From Siphonodentalium dalli (Eukaryota > Mollusca > Scaphopoda > Gadilida > Siphonodentaliidae), in contig CP136068.1 of assembly GCA_032622095.1 (NCBI GenBank), positions 137,399,989 to 137,463,988 on the forward strand: a stretch of 64,000 nucleotides of DNA. The letters are read 5' to 3'. Position numbers and translations under genes: made by a program. Positions 11,763 to 23,003 of this stretch are shown one piece after another. The notes under the pieces were generated by a model. The model was not told the origin of the DNA, did no database searches, and worked only from the letters and a program-made list of their open reading frames with translations. Position 1 is the stretch's first letter, and each line of letters opens with the position of its first letter.

Positions 11763-13150
11763 ATTACTAAACCGTTTAGCACAGTCCACTTCACTCACCC
11801 GATCATCACTAAACTTCATATTTATCTTGATATTGATCTATCAGATGAGAGCTATCAAATATTTTTTTAATTTTATAGGAAAAAATGGTCGCCAGCGGCC
11901 ATATTGCATTTACGTTATATGTTATCGCGTCATGTCGATATCTAGTATTACTTAGAAATTTCACCTTTCCAGATTCATAATTGCTCCATTGACTGTAACA
12001 GATGGAATTATTCCCCTCTTCGGATAGAGTGTCACTGAAACTTTATTTTGTCAGACTGTCTGTATAGTCACTGATTATATATGGGAATAATCTGTAATAA
12101 GATGTAGCACTATTTTATTTTATATTTACATGCAGTGCTGTTTTTATACAACAATTCTAATCCCCCCTAGATCATCATGTGATCGACCATACATCGCGCG
12201 AGGACCTGGTTGAATTAAGGGGGGTTTTTATGGATAACTTCTGTCCTCAAGCTAGATTATACTTATGACATTTAATGGCATGTTTCTAACATGGAGGGTT
12301 AGATATGCGTGAGACACCACCACTCTTCAATTCACACCAAGTTATCACCTGTCATATTCGGATATTAGAACCCATAGCCATGATATATGGTTTATTTTGT
12401 GTATACTAGTAATATTGTTATTTTCAGTACCTTTATATACCAGTACTGTGTATAACAATGCATATACATTAATCCATGTATACATGTATATTGATTCAAC
12501 GGATTCAGTGGTTTTGTCCATCAGTCTATCAAATTTGCGGGGAAAACATGGCCACAAGCAGTACACCCTGTTAAATTTCGAATTTGAATCAATTGGCGCA
12601 CCCTGCAGCCAGCTTTTATTGGAGAACTTTTTCTCATGTGGATAGTTTGGGTCACCGCTAGATGTGAGCCATGTTTTGTTCTCAAGCTGTCCTTGTGAAG
12701 ACATCACTGCCAGCGGTGATCTTGAATTTTACTATTTTTATGGCTAAATAATTTGGTTGATCCTACAGACGACACCCCTTGTCCGATCGTCACCAGATTC
12801 CACAATGATCTTCTGGATAACCAGGGGGAGAGTAATCTAATTTTCCCGAATTTCGTTAAAAAACATTACCACAGGCAGCATTTTGGTATCTTACTGTTTG
12901 ATCCTCTTTTGCGTGACTGAATTGTTTAGCAACTGTACAGTCATATCCCTCATCTGATAGTCACCACACTTTATATTGATCTTCGGGCTGACAACTAGAT
13001 GGGAGCTATCGAATGCTTTGATTTTTTTTGGAAAACATTGTCGCCAGCAGTCATCTTCTATTTTGGTTTTTATATACATGTATATCTCTTCATTCGGATA
13101 GCCAGTATTACGTAGGTACTTCAACTTTCCGCATTCCTGTCATCATTTGA
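11763..13150. repeat. Diverged copies of a dispersed non-coding repeat
   Basis: Segments near 11790-12060, 12500-12720, 12770-12890 and 12920-13150 share an ordered set of words: a CATCTGATAGTCACC-like word, CACTTTATATTGATCTT, AGATGGGAGCTATC, then a T-rich tract, then AAAACATGGTCGCCAGCAG. The second segment has the AATTTGAATCAATTGGCGCA block, which also occurs at 30940. The copies are old and fragmentary. They look like remnants of one interspersed repeat, but I see no clear ends or coding capacity. Confidence 0.5.
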
Positions 13151-13310
13151 AATATAAAAATTTACCTGATACCATGCACCCTTCAAAATTTGTTTCGTCG
13201 TATCTATTTTAATGACCCGTATGGTAATATTGATACAGATATATTTGTCAAACATTTCTTTGTACAATATACAGGTATTTAGTTTGTAACTAAATCTAGA
13301 AATATATAAT

Positions 13311-13973
13311 AGTAGCTGGTGGACCCTACTTCGTCCGGGATGTTCCCCTCTGATTTTCGGAGAATTGCGCGATTTAACCTTGAATTGACCATTTTAAAGG
13401 TGAACGTCATGTCGGGTCACGATTTGACCCGCCCAAAACACTCCCCGGACAAAAGTCACGACAAAAGTACCCGTCGAAATCCGCCCGGCTTTACCCGATT
13501 TGACCTTGAATTGACAATTTTGAATGTCAAGATCAGGTCAGGGTCATAATTTGACCCACCCGAAACACTCCTGGGACAAAAGTAACAGTAGGTATTATAT
13601 TTCGTTGAAATACTTCGTTTTACCAGATTTGACCTTGAATTGATCTTTTTGAATGTCAAAGTCAGGTCGGGATCAAGATTTGACCCGTCCAAATAGTCCA
13701 GAAACATGCCTACATCAGCACGTTCGAGAACATGGTCCCACGTGAAATTGGACCCGTCAATATTGCTCCCGGGATCGAAGTAGTCCTACACACAAATTTT
13801 TAGTCGGATCGGTCAAGGTCCAGAAACATGCCTATGAGCGAGGTCAAGTTGACACGTTAAATACCAAATCCGAGTCGGATCAGTCGAGCAGTGTTAGAGT
13901 CTATAACACATACACACATGCATTCATGCATACACACATACATACAGACAGGTGTTCCAAAATGTATAATCGA
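13311..13973 (-). mobile_element. Degenerate Helitron-like element
   Basis: On the minus strand the element begins TCGATTATACATTTTGG at 13973, close to the TCTATTATATATTTTGG start of the 19-kb copies, followed by a short GTCT/GTGT microsatellite. The body carries CCCGATTTGACCTTGAATTG and GGTCAAGGTCA blocks shared with the 21.4-kb copy. The 3' end near 13311 has lost a clear CTAG and its hairpin is eroded. No helicase is encoded, so it is non-autonomous. Confidence 0.5.
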
Positions 13974-14729
13974 TAGCTACAACAATTCTATGGTAGATAG
14001 TTCACGGCCGACCTGATGCATGCATCTTAGTTTTCTTGTTATTAATAATACCCCAGAAAATATATAAAACTTGTTATAGGAAGAGATATACTATCTCTAA
14101 TAATCTATTCCCTGTCATTGCGCATCACAGACAATGCTACTGAGCTGCATATAAAATCATTGTATGTTATCTAGCGCTTTGCGATATCTAGTTGTGTACA
14201 TAATTCAAAATACATTGTTGTGAAATGCGGTTCTGTTCACCAACCGGCATTTATTGTATATAGATCTCCATTATACTCGGCGGGTGTGACTGCAATTGAG
14301 ACCGTACAATATAAGAAATTAATTGATTGAAGTGTGAACCATGGCTGGTATCACGTACCCGTGCTGCTCGTTCCATGTTGATTGCTATCACAATCAATGC
14401 TCACGCCCGTCGGTGCGTAGTTCATTGTATACGGACGCGGATCGCCAGTGTCTTTGATATAGTCATACGTGGCGCCTCGTATGTCGAGGAAACTGATTGT
14501 AAGATTATCGCGTCCAGTGTCACGTATACATGTACATATGAGTAATTCATTGACTTTCAAACCTGAAGTGACAATCGCAATGATCAACAGTGAATTTAAT
14601 TTATTCTTCACGAACGTGACTTCCGGTTACTGGATTATGTTTCGGTTACATTCGCATAATTGCATTTGAAGACTGAGTCCAATTTAAACCAATATTTGGA
14701 GCATAAAACAGCCTCTTGACCTCATTAAG
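13974..14729. other. Upstream region of the GPCR gene
   Basis: No coding exon is recognised. The 5' UTR and promoter of the receptor should lie here, but no convincing TATA box or initiator can be chosen by eye. Short frames (14327-14669) lack domain features. Confidence 0.35.
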
Positions 14730-15797
14730 ATGGTGACCAATGATTCATACAACTTCGAACCTGAATCGCCTGTTGTGATTATCGCAATGCCAACGTTTGG
14801 AACTATCATATCATTAATGAATGGTGGAGTTCTCGCAATTCTACTCACGGATCGAGAGCTCAGGCGAGACATGTACAGTGCTATTCTACTCAGCCTCAGT
14901 ACATGTGATCTTCTTGTCGGATTGTCGTTATTGTTCTATTCGTTGGCGTCGCACGTCAGCATGCTGAGAAATTTTATATCATGTGTGAGTTCGCTATTTT
15001 TTCTACTTTCGTCAATCTGCCTATCAAACGTACAGATACTTTACATTTGCATCGTACGCGTGGTAGCAGTAACCCATCCGCACTCATTTCGTGTAATCTT
15101 CTCTTTAAAGAGACACTGTATTTATACCTCGGTCATCACCTTAACAGTTTTCGTTATATTCGGCATATCAACTGCATTGTGGGCTGGGAACCCAGCCGAA
15201 ATTGAAGTGAAATGTGCTACTTATACGGCATTCAAACCCGTCGATGGCATTTTAATACTTGTTGCAATTGTTGGACTATCTGCATACACTGCTACCCTTG
15301 TAAGTTACGTGCATCTGATTCGAATATTGCGAAGACGGATAACACCAGCAGCAACTTCAACCTGCGTTGCCGAATCACCGTCCGGACTTGAAATTGAAAG
15401 GCATCGGGGCGTAAGTGCGATATCTAAGTCGGGACTAAACCAATCTAGCCAAAGCGCAGCGGAGAGCAGAACTAATACGATTACGGCGATCTATAGTTCG
15501 AGATTAGGTGATCGAGCAGACCATTTACGTACGGGATCTAGACGTGGACAAGTTGAAGAAACTGTCAAGACGCTTGGAGTAATCATTGGGGTGATGAGTC
15601 TTCTAGTTGTGCCCACTTCATTTTGTTTTTTAATCGAGGGTATGGTATCTTCTGTTACCTTATCCCTGTCTCTCCGCGCCTCCCTGGCGGCTGTAACAAG
15701 TATCAATTCGTTCATCAATCCGTTTGTTTACCCGCTAACGATGAAAACATTCCAAGCTGCTCTTAGGCGACGCTTCAAATGCGAACCAAGACATTAA
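14730..15797 (+). CDS. Intronless class A (rhodopsin-like) GPCR
   Basis: A complete 355-residue seven-helix receptor. It has an N-terminal glycosylation site (N4), TM1 about 15-40, TM2 with LSLSTCD ending at D60, TM3 from C85, TM4 about 131-152, extracellular-loop-2 cysteine C162 (disulfide partner of C85), TM5 about 170-195, an 80-residue third intracellular loop rich in Ser and Arg, TM6 about 279-303, and TM7 with NPFVY at 330-334 followed by a basic tail. Oddities: the DRY motif is VRV (109-111), leaving only the arginine, and TM6 has LLVVPTS in place of CWxP. The start is supported by the position just ahead of TM1 and by the paralogue. The ligand is unknown. The degenerate switch motifs suggest a lineage-specific orphan receptor rather than a conserved amine or peptide receptor. 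Confidence 0.9.
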   Translation: MVTNDSYNFEPESPVVIIAMPTFGTIISLMNGGVLAILLTDRELRRDMYSAILLSLSTCDLLVGLSLLFYSLASHVSMLRNFISCVSSLFFLLSSICLSNVQILYICIVRVVAVTHPHSFRVIFSLKRHCIYTSVITLTVFVIFGISTALWAGNPAEIEVKCATYTAFKPVDGILILVAIVGLSAYTATLVSYVHLIRILRRRITPAATSTCVAESPSGLEIERHRGVSAISKSGLNQSSQSAAESRTNTITAIYSSRLGDRADHLRTGSRRGQVEETVKTLGVIIGVMSLLVVPTSFCFLIEGMVSSVTLSLSLRASLAAVTSINSFINPFVYPLTMKTFQAALRRRFKCEPRH

Positions 15798-16307
15798 TAA
15801 ATCAATTAAATGGTGTTCTGAATTTCGTATCCATGTTTGTTCGCACCTTGTACTTAACCTGAAATGTTTTGCCCCAGGATTCTGTACACACCGCTCTTGT
15901 GGGAACTAACATCACGCCGTGACAAAGGCGATCTGCCATATATAAAACACCGCACCTTAACACTTCCATGACTGGAGCTTCTTGATTTTTTTTCGAAAAC
16001 CCTGTGTCAAGGTATTCTCTTATACAATATTTACCTTGACCTTGTAAGTATTCTCGAATATATGCGAGACTCCATACGCGAGACTCGCATATGTAAGATA
16101 ATGCACTTGCACATGATATTCAATGCTGCACCAGCGCGCATCCCATCATGAAATAGTTAAGAGCGAGGAAACGATTAATCACTTATGGTAAAAACAAAAC
16201 ACAAAACAAAAAGTAAACAGACGTATGTATCCATCAAGACGATGTCGATAATACTGACGACTCATTTATTAATTAATTGGGGTTTAACGTCCTTTCAGCC
16301 GACTAAA
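15798..16307. other. Downstream region with one small hairpin
   Basis: No gene. At about 16046-16112 there is a degenerate hairpin (ATATATGCGAGA pairing with CTCGCATATGTAAG, then ATAATGCAC). It belongs to the same hairpin family as those at 25.36, 25.5, 42.36 and 42.45 kb. Confidence 0.45.
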
Positions 16308-16495
16308 TAACGATGACGACGACTATTATGGTTAGAATAACGACCGCGATGACGATGATAAGAATGGATATGATGGTGATGATTATGATGATGATTATGA
16401 TGATGACCGCGGTGATGATGTTGATGATAATAATGATGATGATGAATGCGATGATGATTATATTGATTATGCTTATGGATATGATGATTCGGCCA
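16308..16495. repeat. Imperfect (GAT)n trinucleotide tract
   Basis: A long run of GAT/ATG/ATT trinucleotides with interruptions. The opposed Met/Asp- and Ile-rich frames over it are repeat artefacts. Confidence 0.9.
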
Positions 16496-16566
16496 TTATA
16501 ATTGGACTCCTTATCCAAGGCCGGGATCCTACGTCATAATTTGCTCCAAAACGGCGGCAGAATATC

Positions 16567-17043
16567 CAACATATCCTCGTGAAAATAGGTTCATAATGGA
16601 CCTATATTCACATTGGTTCATGTAACAGTCTGTTCTCCTGGAAATAAACTCATATTGAACTGCTTTGTTTTCGCTGTGGCCCGCGCCAGCATGTTCTCTT
16701 GAAAATGTTCAAGTTATGGAGTTATAATAAAGTTTGTTTTAGGTTCATAATTGGCTTAAAATTCCCTCATTTTGAGTCCATAACGAATGGAGATGAGAGT
16801 AAGTTTAGTGCCATTATGGACTCATATTGACCTATTATAAGTTCATTGTGGGTTGATAATAAACTAACTCACGGCTTACCAGATGTACGTTATTTATAAT
16901 GTGTTCCACTGTGGCCCGCGCAACTCAACGAACTAACGGGTATAGGTTCACTACATGTTTATTTCAGAAACATATATAAGTCCAACACGAACCTATGTGA
17001 ATATTTAGGTCCAATACGAACCTATGTGTACGAGGATATGTTG
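16567..17043. mobile_element. Foldback element, about 480 bp
   Basis: The left end CAACATATCCTCGTG (16567) reappears inverted at 17043. The arms continue inward as ATAGGTTC, TAATGGACCTA and ATATTCACAT on the left, mirrored by ATGTGAATATTTAGGTCC on the right. The interior has a duplicated CTGTGGCCCGCGC word. The arms share words with the 23925-24137 element (GTTCATAATGG-type, GAACAGnCTG). Non-coding. Confidence 0.55.
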
Positions 17044-19231
17044 ACTTTTGAGCTATCTCAAAAACTCATATCGGAATCTGCAAAACAATAGCCGGATATC
17101 AATCAGATTGTATAATGAGATATTGGCGTTAACATTAACATCATCAAATAATAGTGGTAGTCACCTGATCACTTGTATCTTCTCGATCGGCCGTCATACT
17201 TACAATGGGAGGAATTCATAGTGAACTAGTGAAATTGATACTTAGCTCACTTACTATATTTGTGTTGTTGAATCATGTATATAGATGGAGAAAAGAATGA
17301 ATACTCAATTCGAGAAATTATTGACGTAAGTTTTGGCCATGTTATCGGATATTCGACTATACGCGAAATCACCCATTGATGAGTGGGTAATTCTTACCAC
17401 AAGAAAATGGAAACGAGTACAAGTCTTCGAAAAAGTGGCACAATATACACAGCCTTTGGCAAAAGTAAGAAAGCGTACACATGATTTGATTTCGCTCTCA
17501 AGATTGGCGCCAGCTTTGGGATCAGTTTGGACTATGGAAGAGGAATACCCCAAGTGATGGCAGTCAACATCGTAACTGTATCGTAACTTTATAGCACCAA
17601 CCTGGATAAACAGTATCACTATATGAATCCAGTTTATTTAAATTCACATGGCAATTTGCGCTCCAAAATACACCTAATAATATTCGCTTTTAAAATTTCC
17701 CCGTATCAAAATAGGTCGACAATACTTGAACCACCTTTCTACGGGCATTATATGTCTCTGAAAGACGAATTGAAATCACAAAAACATACAACATTGAGCA
17801 CGGTGTTTGGGTCCCAAAACAAATAACAGCCATGTGCACGGCACTGACCACAAAAGAGCGTTTATTTCACTTTTCTGCAAAACAGCTGGATCATGGCTGT
17901 GGCCATGGCAAGTATTTTTTCAGAGCATATCAGGCGGTACATCAATAGTTTTTAAACTCCTATTGTACCTCCTTCCAAATTACGTAGACACAATTTGAAG
18001 CTCGAATGGGCCATGTCCCTTTAATGAGTAACTTCATGTTCGCCGCAAGTCAATGTCATGACCTAGCCTGAGTCATTAAGAGTCGAAGCAACTGTGCATA
18101 ACAGAACAAACAGTGAACAACATAACGCCGAACAAACTAGTGGTGGGCATATCCCGGCGGGACCCAGCGGTGATATTTCCCTGCACTAACGGTAGCGATA
18201 TTAATATATTTGTTGTTATGTATTCAAAAGAAAACAAATCATGAAGGTAATTTTCTATGTCAAGTTTTATAACAATTAACCACTAAGTGAATGAATAAAT
18301 ATTAGGAACACCGTAGGAGATAATTATGTATGTCACAATACATTTCTAAGTAAAGTTAATGCTACTAAAATATGTTTAATCGGACATGCTCAGGTTTAAA
18401 AAAAACAAGTTTCAAAACAACTGACCAGTAAATGAAAGAGTACGCCTTCAAATAAAATTATGTATGTTGCAAAAAACAAGTCGAAGTAAGTTAAGGTAAA
18501 ATATGTATGCCAAATTTCAAAAGAATTGACCTAGATAATCTAGGAACACAAGTTTGGACGATTCTGTGACGGACAAGCAAGCCGATTATGTATACCCTTT
18601 GTCTGGGTATTCATGTATACACAAATATATTCACAATAAAATACACATCAATCAGCGCGAGCGTGTTCGATTGGGACCAACGCCAATGCGATTGACCATC
18701 GTGCAATCACATATGCATTGCATGCGTCTCACATAGCTAGAACTCTCGAACTTGCCGATATAACAAAACAGCAAACGAACATGAAATTAAATACAAAAAT
18801 CAAAACTTTAGTTACTCAGGAGAATGGCACAAATGAAAACAGGAATGTGAAAAGACACTTCCAAACAATCATCACCCACTTGAATTATCTTGCTCAGACT
18901 TAGTATCAAAAGGACCTGTTCTCATGCCGAGTTATTATTAAATTGTGTTTCTGTGACCACACAAATCCAATATTATTGGAGTGGCGGATGTCTCGCTTCG
19001 CAATATGAAGTGGGGCATCTTGGCGGTTCAGCCTCTACTCAGTCATGTGTATAATGTATGTATTGTTAAGAAAATAATACACGATCGGTAGAGGATAATT
19101 TTAATTTAGTTTTCCAACCCACCACTTTCCCGTGGGTCATACATTATATTATCCTCGTTGCGTTGATTAATATGTAATTACGGTTATCTTCCTGTGATAA
19201 CAAACCTGGTCGAGTGTAAATATATAATATA
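17044..19231. other. Intergenic, no recognised gene
   Basis: Several 60-104 residue frames on both strands (such as 17305-17619) have no domain features. AT-rich, without clear repeats or terminal structures. Confidence 0.4.
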
Positions 19232-19696
19232 CTAGCTGATATGCCATATTTCGTCCGGGCTATTTAGGGATTTCTTTGCGATCGTCTCCGCCTGGGAAGA
19301 ATATACAGTGTCTGGACAAACTGTTGTTTGATCGATACAGAAACATGCCAAAATGAGCGTATATGAGCGAGGTCAAGGTCAAGGTCAAGGACACGATCGC
19401 ACGTGAAAATGGACCCGCCCATATTGTCCCGGGATCAAACAAGGCCTAAATATTAAATTTGAGTCGGATCAATCGAGGTCCAGAAACATGCCTATATGAG
19501 CGTATATGGACGAGGTCAAGGCCAAGGTCAAGGACACGGTCGCACGTGAAATTGGACCCACCAATTGTATTCCCGGCATCAAAGTAGGCATACAAGCCAA
19601 ATTTGAGTCGGATCGGTCGAGCAGTTTTCGAGTCTATAGCACACATACACACATACAGACAGACAGACAATCATAAGTTCCAAAATATATAATAGA
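19232..19696 (-). mobile_element. Helitron-like element, array copy 1
   Basis: On the minus strand it starts TCTATTATATATTTTGG at 19696, carries a GTCT-type microsatellite (around 19640-19665) and body blocks with TTGACCTTGACC, and ends in CTAG at 19235-19232. The flanking base matches insertion next to A/T. The 3' hairpin is partly eroded. Non-autonomous. Confidence 0.6.
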
Positions 19697-20194
19697 ATAG
19701 CCGATGAGCCCGACGATGTCCGGGCTATTCAAAAACCAAATTTCAAGTCGATAGCTCCACCCGTTTCCGAGATCTGGTCTGCGCATGTGCGAAGCTGGCG
19801 TCGCACGGGCTCGGCGACCCGATAAAATTCGTATCCGGGGCAAGATACATTCACATACCAAATTTCAAGTCGATAGCTCCACCCGTTTCCGAGATCTCGT
19901 CTGCGCATGCGCGAAGCTGGCGTCGCACGGTGTCGGCGACCCGATAAAATTAGTATTCGGGGCAAGATACATTCACATACAAAATTTCAAGTCGATAGCT
20001 CCACCCGTTTCCGAGATCTCGTATGCGCATGCGTTGCACGGGCGTCGCACGGGCTCGCCAATACGACAACGACCACCGCCTGGTCAAACGACACACACGT
20101 ACCAAGTTTCGTCCCGATCGGTCGAGAATCGTAGATTTGTATTAATGACAAACAGACAGACAGACAGACAGAGGTCTTCAAAATATATATGAGA
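19697..20194 (-). mobile_element. Helitron-like element, array copy 2
   Basis: It starts TCTCATATATATTTTGAAG at 20194 (minus strand), followed by a (GTCT)n microsatellite. It then has three tandem copies, about 120 bp each, of a GC-rich core containing GCGCATGCGCAGACGAGATC and GGTGGAGCTATCGACTTG. It ends with a hairpin (AGCCCGG...TCGGGCT) about six bases before a degenerate CTAT terminus at 19697. These are the hallmarks of Helitron-derived non-autonomous elements of the DINE/pearl type: 5' TC, core tandem repeats, a tetranucleotide microsatellite, and a 3' hairpin near CTRR. Confidence 0.7.
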
Positions 20195-20699
20195 CTAGCC
20201 GATGAGCCCGACGTTGTTCGGGCTATTCAAAAACAAAATTTCAAGTCGATAGCTCCAACCGTTTCCGAGATCTGGTCTGCGATGCGCGAAGCTGGCGTCG
20301 CACGGTCTCGGCGACCCGATAAAATTCGTAACCGGGGCAAGATACATTCACATACCAAATTTCAAGTCGATAGCTCCACCCGTTTCCGAGATCTCGTCTG
20401 CGCATGCGCGAAGCTGGGGTCGCACGGGCTCGGCGACCCGATAAAATTCGTATTCGGGGCAAGATACATTCACATACCAAATTTCAAGTCGATAGCTCCA
20501 CCCGTTTCCGATATCTCGTCTGCGCATGCGCTGCACGGGCGTCGCACGGGCTCGCCAATGCGACAACGACCACCGCCTAGTCAAACTACACACACGTACC
20601 AAGTTTCGTTCCGATCGGTCGAGAATCGTAGATTTGTATTAATGACAAACAAACATACAAACAAACATACAGACAGAGGTCTTCAAAATATATATGAGA
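20195..20699 (-). mobile_element. Helitron-like element, array copy 3
   Basis: Very similar to copy 2 in full: TCTCATATATATTTTGAAG at 20699, microsatellite, core repeats, then a perfect 7-bp hairpin (AGCCCGA pairing with TCGGGCT) and a CTAG terminus at 20198-20195. It abuts copy 2 with no spacer. The 135- and 195-aa plus-strand frames over copies 2 and 3 are translations of the core repeats. Confidence 0.75.
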
Positions 20700-21317
20700 C
20701 TAGCAGATTAGCCCGCCACTGGCGGGATTGGTCCGATGGCTTTGGTCGATCCATTAATTTTTGTTTGTCAAGGTAACCCCGTACAGGCACGCCCGCAGCA
20801 TGCTATCATTTGCGGGTACCCGTTTCAAGGTCATGTTGGATGGACAAAATAACCCGACAAAAATATTCCCCGTCCCGAGTTGACCATACATAACAAATTT
20901 CACGTCGATGTCACCGCTGACGACCGAGATATCACCCAAGGTCATTTGTGGGTACCCGTTTCAAGGTCAAGGTCACCTCAAGCGGACAAACTGACCCGAC
21001 GAAAATCTTCCCCGTCACTTTGAAGCCCTGAGTACGAAATATCGTCTCGATATCCCCAGTTTCCGAGACGGTCGATTGAGCCGTATTAATATTCGTGTAT
21101 ATAAACGCTCTTTAACAACGACACCGCAGATACGAACACTCCTTAATAATTAACCCATCAATTCCAACGACGGTGGCAGGGCGAAGGATGAAGGGGTGCT
21201 CGGACGTTCTCATAAGCAGTGCGATGGCACTTCTCGTGTCTTTTTACCCTTAGATCGCAAGTTTGGGCTCAATCGGTCGATATACACATAAACGGAAGTC
21301 TCAAAATATATAGTAGA
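20700..21317 (-). mobile_element. Helitron-like element, array copy 4
   Basis: It starts TCTACTATATATTTTGAG at 21317 on the minus strand. The 3' end is textbook: hairpin CCCGCC-AGT-GGCGGG, then CTAATCTG, then CTAG at 20703-20700. The body differs from copies 2-3 (it has GGTCAAGGTCA, AAACGCTCTTT and TTGGGCTCAATCGG blocks), so it is a second subfamily sharing only the termini. Confidence 0.75.
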
Positions 21318-22034
21318 CTAACAGATTAGCCCGCCACTGGCGTGGTTCGTCCCATAGCTTTGTTCGAAAAAGCAATTGCAACAGCTTCCGAGACACGTGT
21401 GTTGCACCTACATGTAGGTATCAAATTTCGTCAAAATCCGCCAGTTTTACCCGATTTGACCTTGAATTGACCATTTTGAAGGTCAAGGTCATGTCGTGGT
21501 AAAGATTTGACCCGTCCAAAACACCCCCCGGACAAAAGTACCCATAGGTATAAAATTTCGTCGAAATCCGCTTGTTTTACCCGATTTGACAAACACATAT
21601 ATATCATTTGTGGGTAGCCGTTTCAAGGTCAAGGTCACCTCGCGCGGAAAAACTGACCCGATGAAAATCTCCCCCGTTCCTTGGAACCCCTAAGTACGAA
21701 ATTAAGTACGAACTTTCGTCTCGAGACGGTCAATTGAGCCGTATTTATACTCGTCGTGTATATAAACGCTCTTTATCAACGACACCGCGGATACGAACGC
21801 TCTTTTGCTATCACGAGACTAACCCCACAATTCCAAGGACGGCGGCAGTGGGAAGGGAGAAGGAGTGATCGGACATTCTCAGAAGCGGTCCGACGACACT
21901 GTTCGTGGATTTTTACCCATTGATAGGAAGTTTGGGCTCAATCGGTCCAGCCGTTTTCGAGTCTATAAAGACTATTTTCGAGTCTATAAATACTATACAC
22001 ATATATATTCGGAGTTCTCAAAATATATAGTAGA
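21318..22034 (-). mobile_element. Helitron-like element, array copy 5
   Basis: Same subfamily as copy 4. It starts TCTACTATATATTTTGAG at 22034 and ends in TTAG (CTRR type) at 21318. The 3' hairpin carries one mismatch. It includes the TTTGACCTTGAATTGACC block also present in the 13.3-kb copy. Confidence 0.7.
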
Positions 22035-23003
22035 CTAGCAGGTTAGCCCGCCACTGGCGTGGTTGGTCAGAAACATGACATTTAATATTTAATTTTTGTT
22101 TGTTTTGAAATTATTTTTTTCAATGAGGTAATTGTGCCTTTTTCTGGCGGAAAAATTTACCCGATGAACCCCCCCCCCCCCCCTTCCTAGGAACGACAGA
22201 CAACGCATTCTTTGTTTTTCAATGATTTAATTCATGGTACCCGTCCTAAACTTCCCCGTTCCTAGGAACGACAGACTTTTCAATCAAGAGAAATTATGAT
22301 ACCCGTCCCTAAAAGAGGTATGATTTTTTTTAACCTGCCCGTGGCCATTGAGCAGCCCCTGACAGAGGTTGTCCACCCTTACGAGATGGTCAATAGTCCC
22401 CGCAAAGAGCGGACAGTCAATTAACCCCGCCGTGAACCCCATCACCAACGCGACGTAATTTTGTTTGGTATCATGTGTTGCGTTCTAAAAATAGGTCGAT
22501 TACAGTGGATTCGTTAATGACGAAATATGAGTGCGACAGAGAATATTGTTTGATCTAAAACAACTCGAACGAATGGCAGTCTAGCTATTCACAAAGAATT
22601 GTAAATCAACTGCGTCTTTTCCCGTATATCTCTGTTGCGTTGAATTGTAGATCTAAAACAACTCGAACGAATGGCAGTCTATCTATTCACAAAGAATTGT
22701 AAATCAACTGCGTCTGTTCCTGTTGCGTTGAATTGTAAACAAACGCTCTTTTATAGCGATGCGGCAAAAACAAACGCTCATTAAATTATCACTTGATTAA
22801 CCACCGCAGTGCCGTTTTTTTGTAACTGAGAGTGGAGAACGGGTGGTCTGAGCTTCTCCAAAACTCCGCGACGACGATTCCCGTGGATTTTTACCCTTAG
22901 ATGGGAAGTTTGAACTCAATCGAGCCAGCCGTTTTAGAGTCTATAGAGGACACATATATTTATATATTTATATATATACGGAGTTCTCAAAATATTTAGT
23001 AGA
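22035..23003 (-). mobile_element. Helitron-like element, array copy 6
   Basis: It starts TCTACTAAATATTTTGAG at 23003 and ends in CTAG at 22038-22035, with the GCCACTGGC hairpin core. It is longer than its neighbours because it contains a C15 tract (22169-22183), a 98-bp tandem duplication (from 22552) and unrelated filler. It closes the array. Confidence 0.65.
22552..22715. repeat. Direct repeat, 66 bp with 98-bp period
   Basis: The GATCTAAAACAACTCGAACG block of about 66 bp occurs at 22552 and again at 22650 with one or two differences. It lies inside Helitron copy 6. Confidence 0.8.

Noticed and set aside
16303-16518. Ile-rich and Met/Asp-rich opposed ORFs
   Set aside because: Produced by the GAT trinucleotide tract.
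20195-20230. Hammerhead ribozyme at the CCGATGA + hairpin motif
   Set aside because: The first core block is CCGATGA instead of CUGAUGA, the GAAA core after the helix is absent, and the position fits the Helitron 3' hairpin next to CTAG.
19785-20776. Plus-strand ORFs of 135 and 195 aa
   Set aside because: They translate the tandem core repeats of the Helitron-like elements. The product is internally repetitive in step with the DNA and has no domain.
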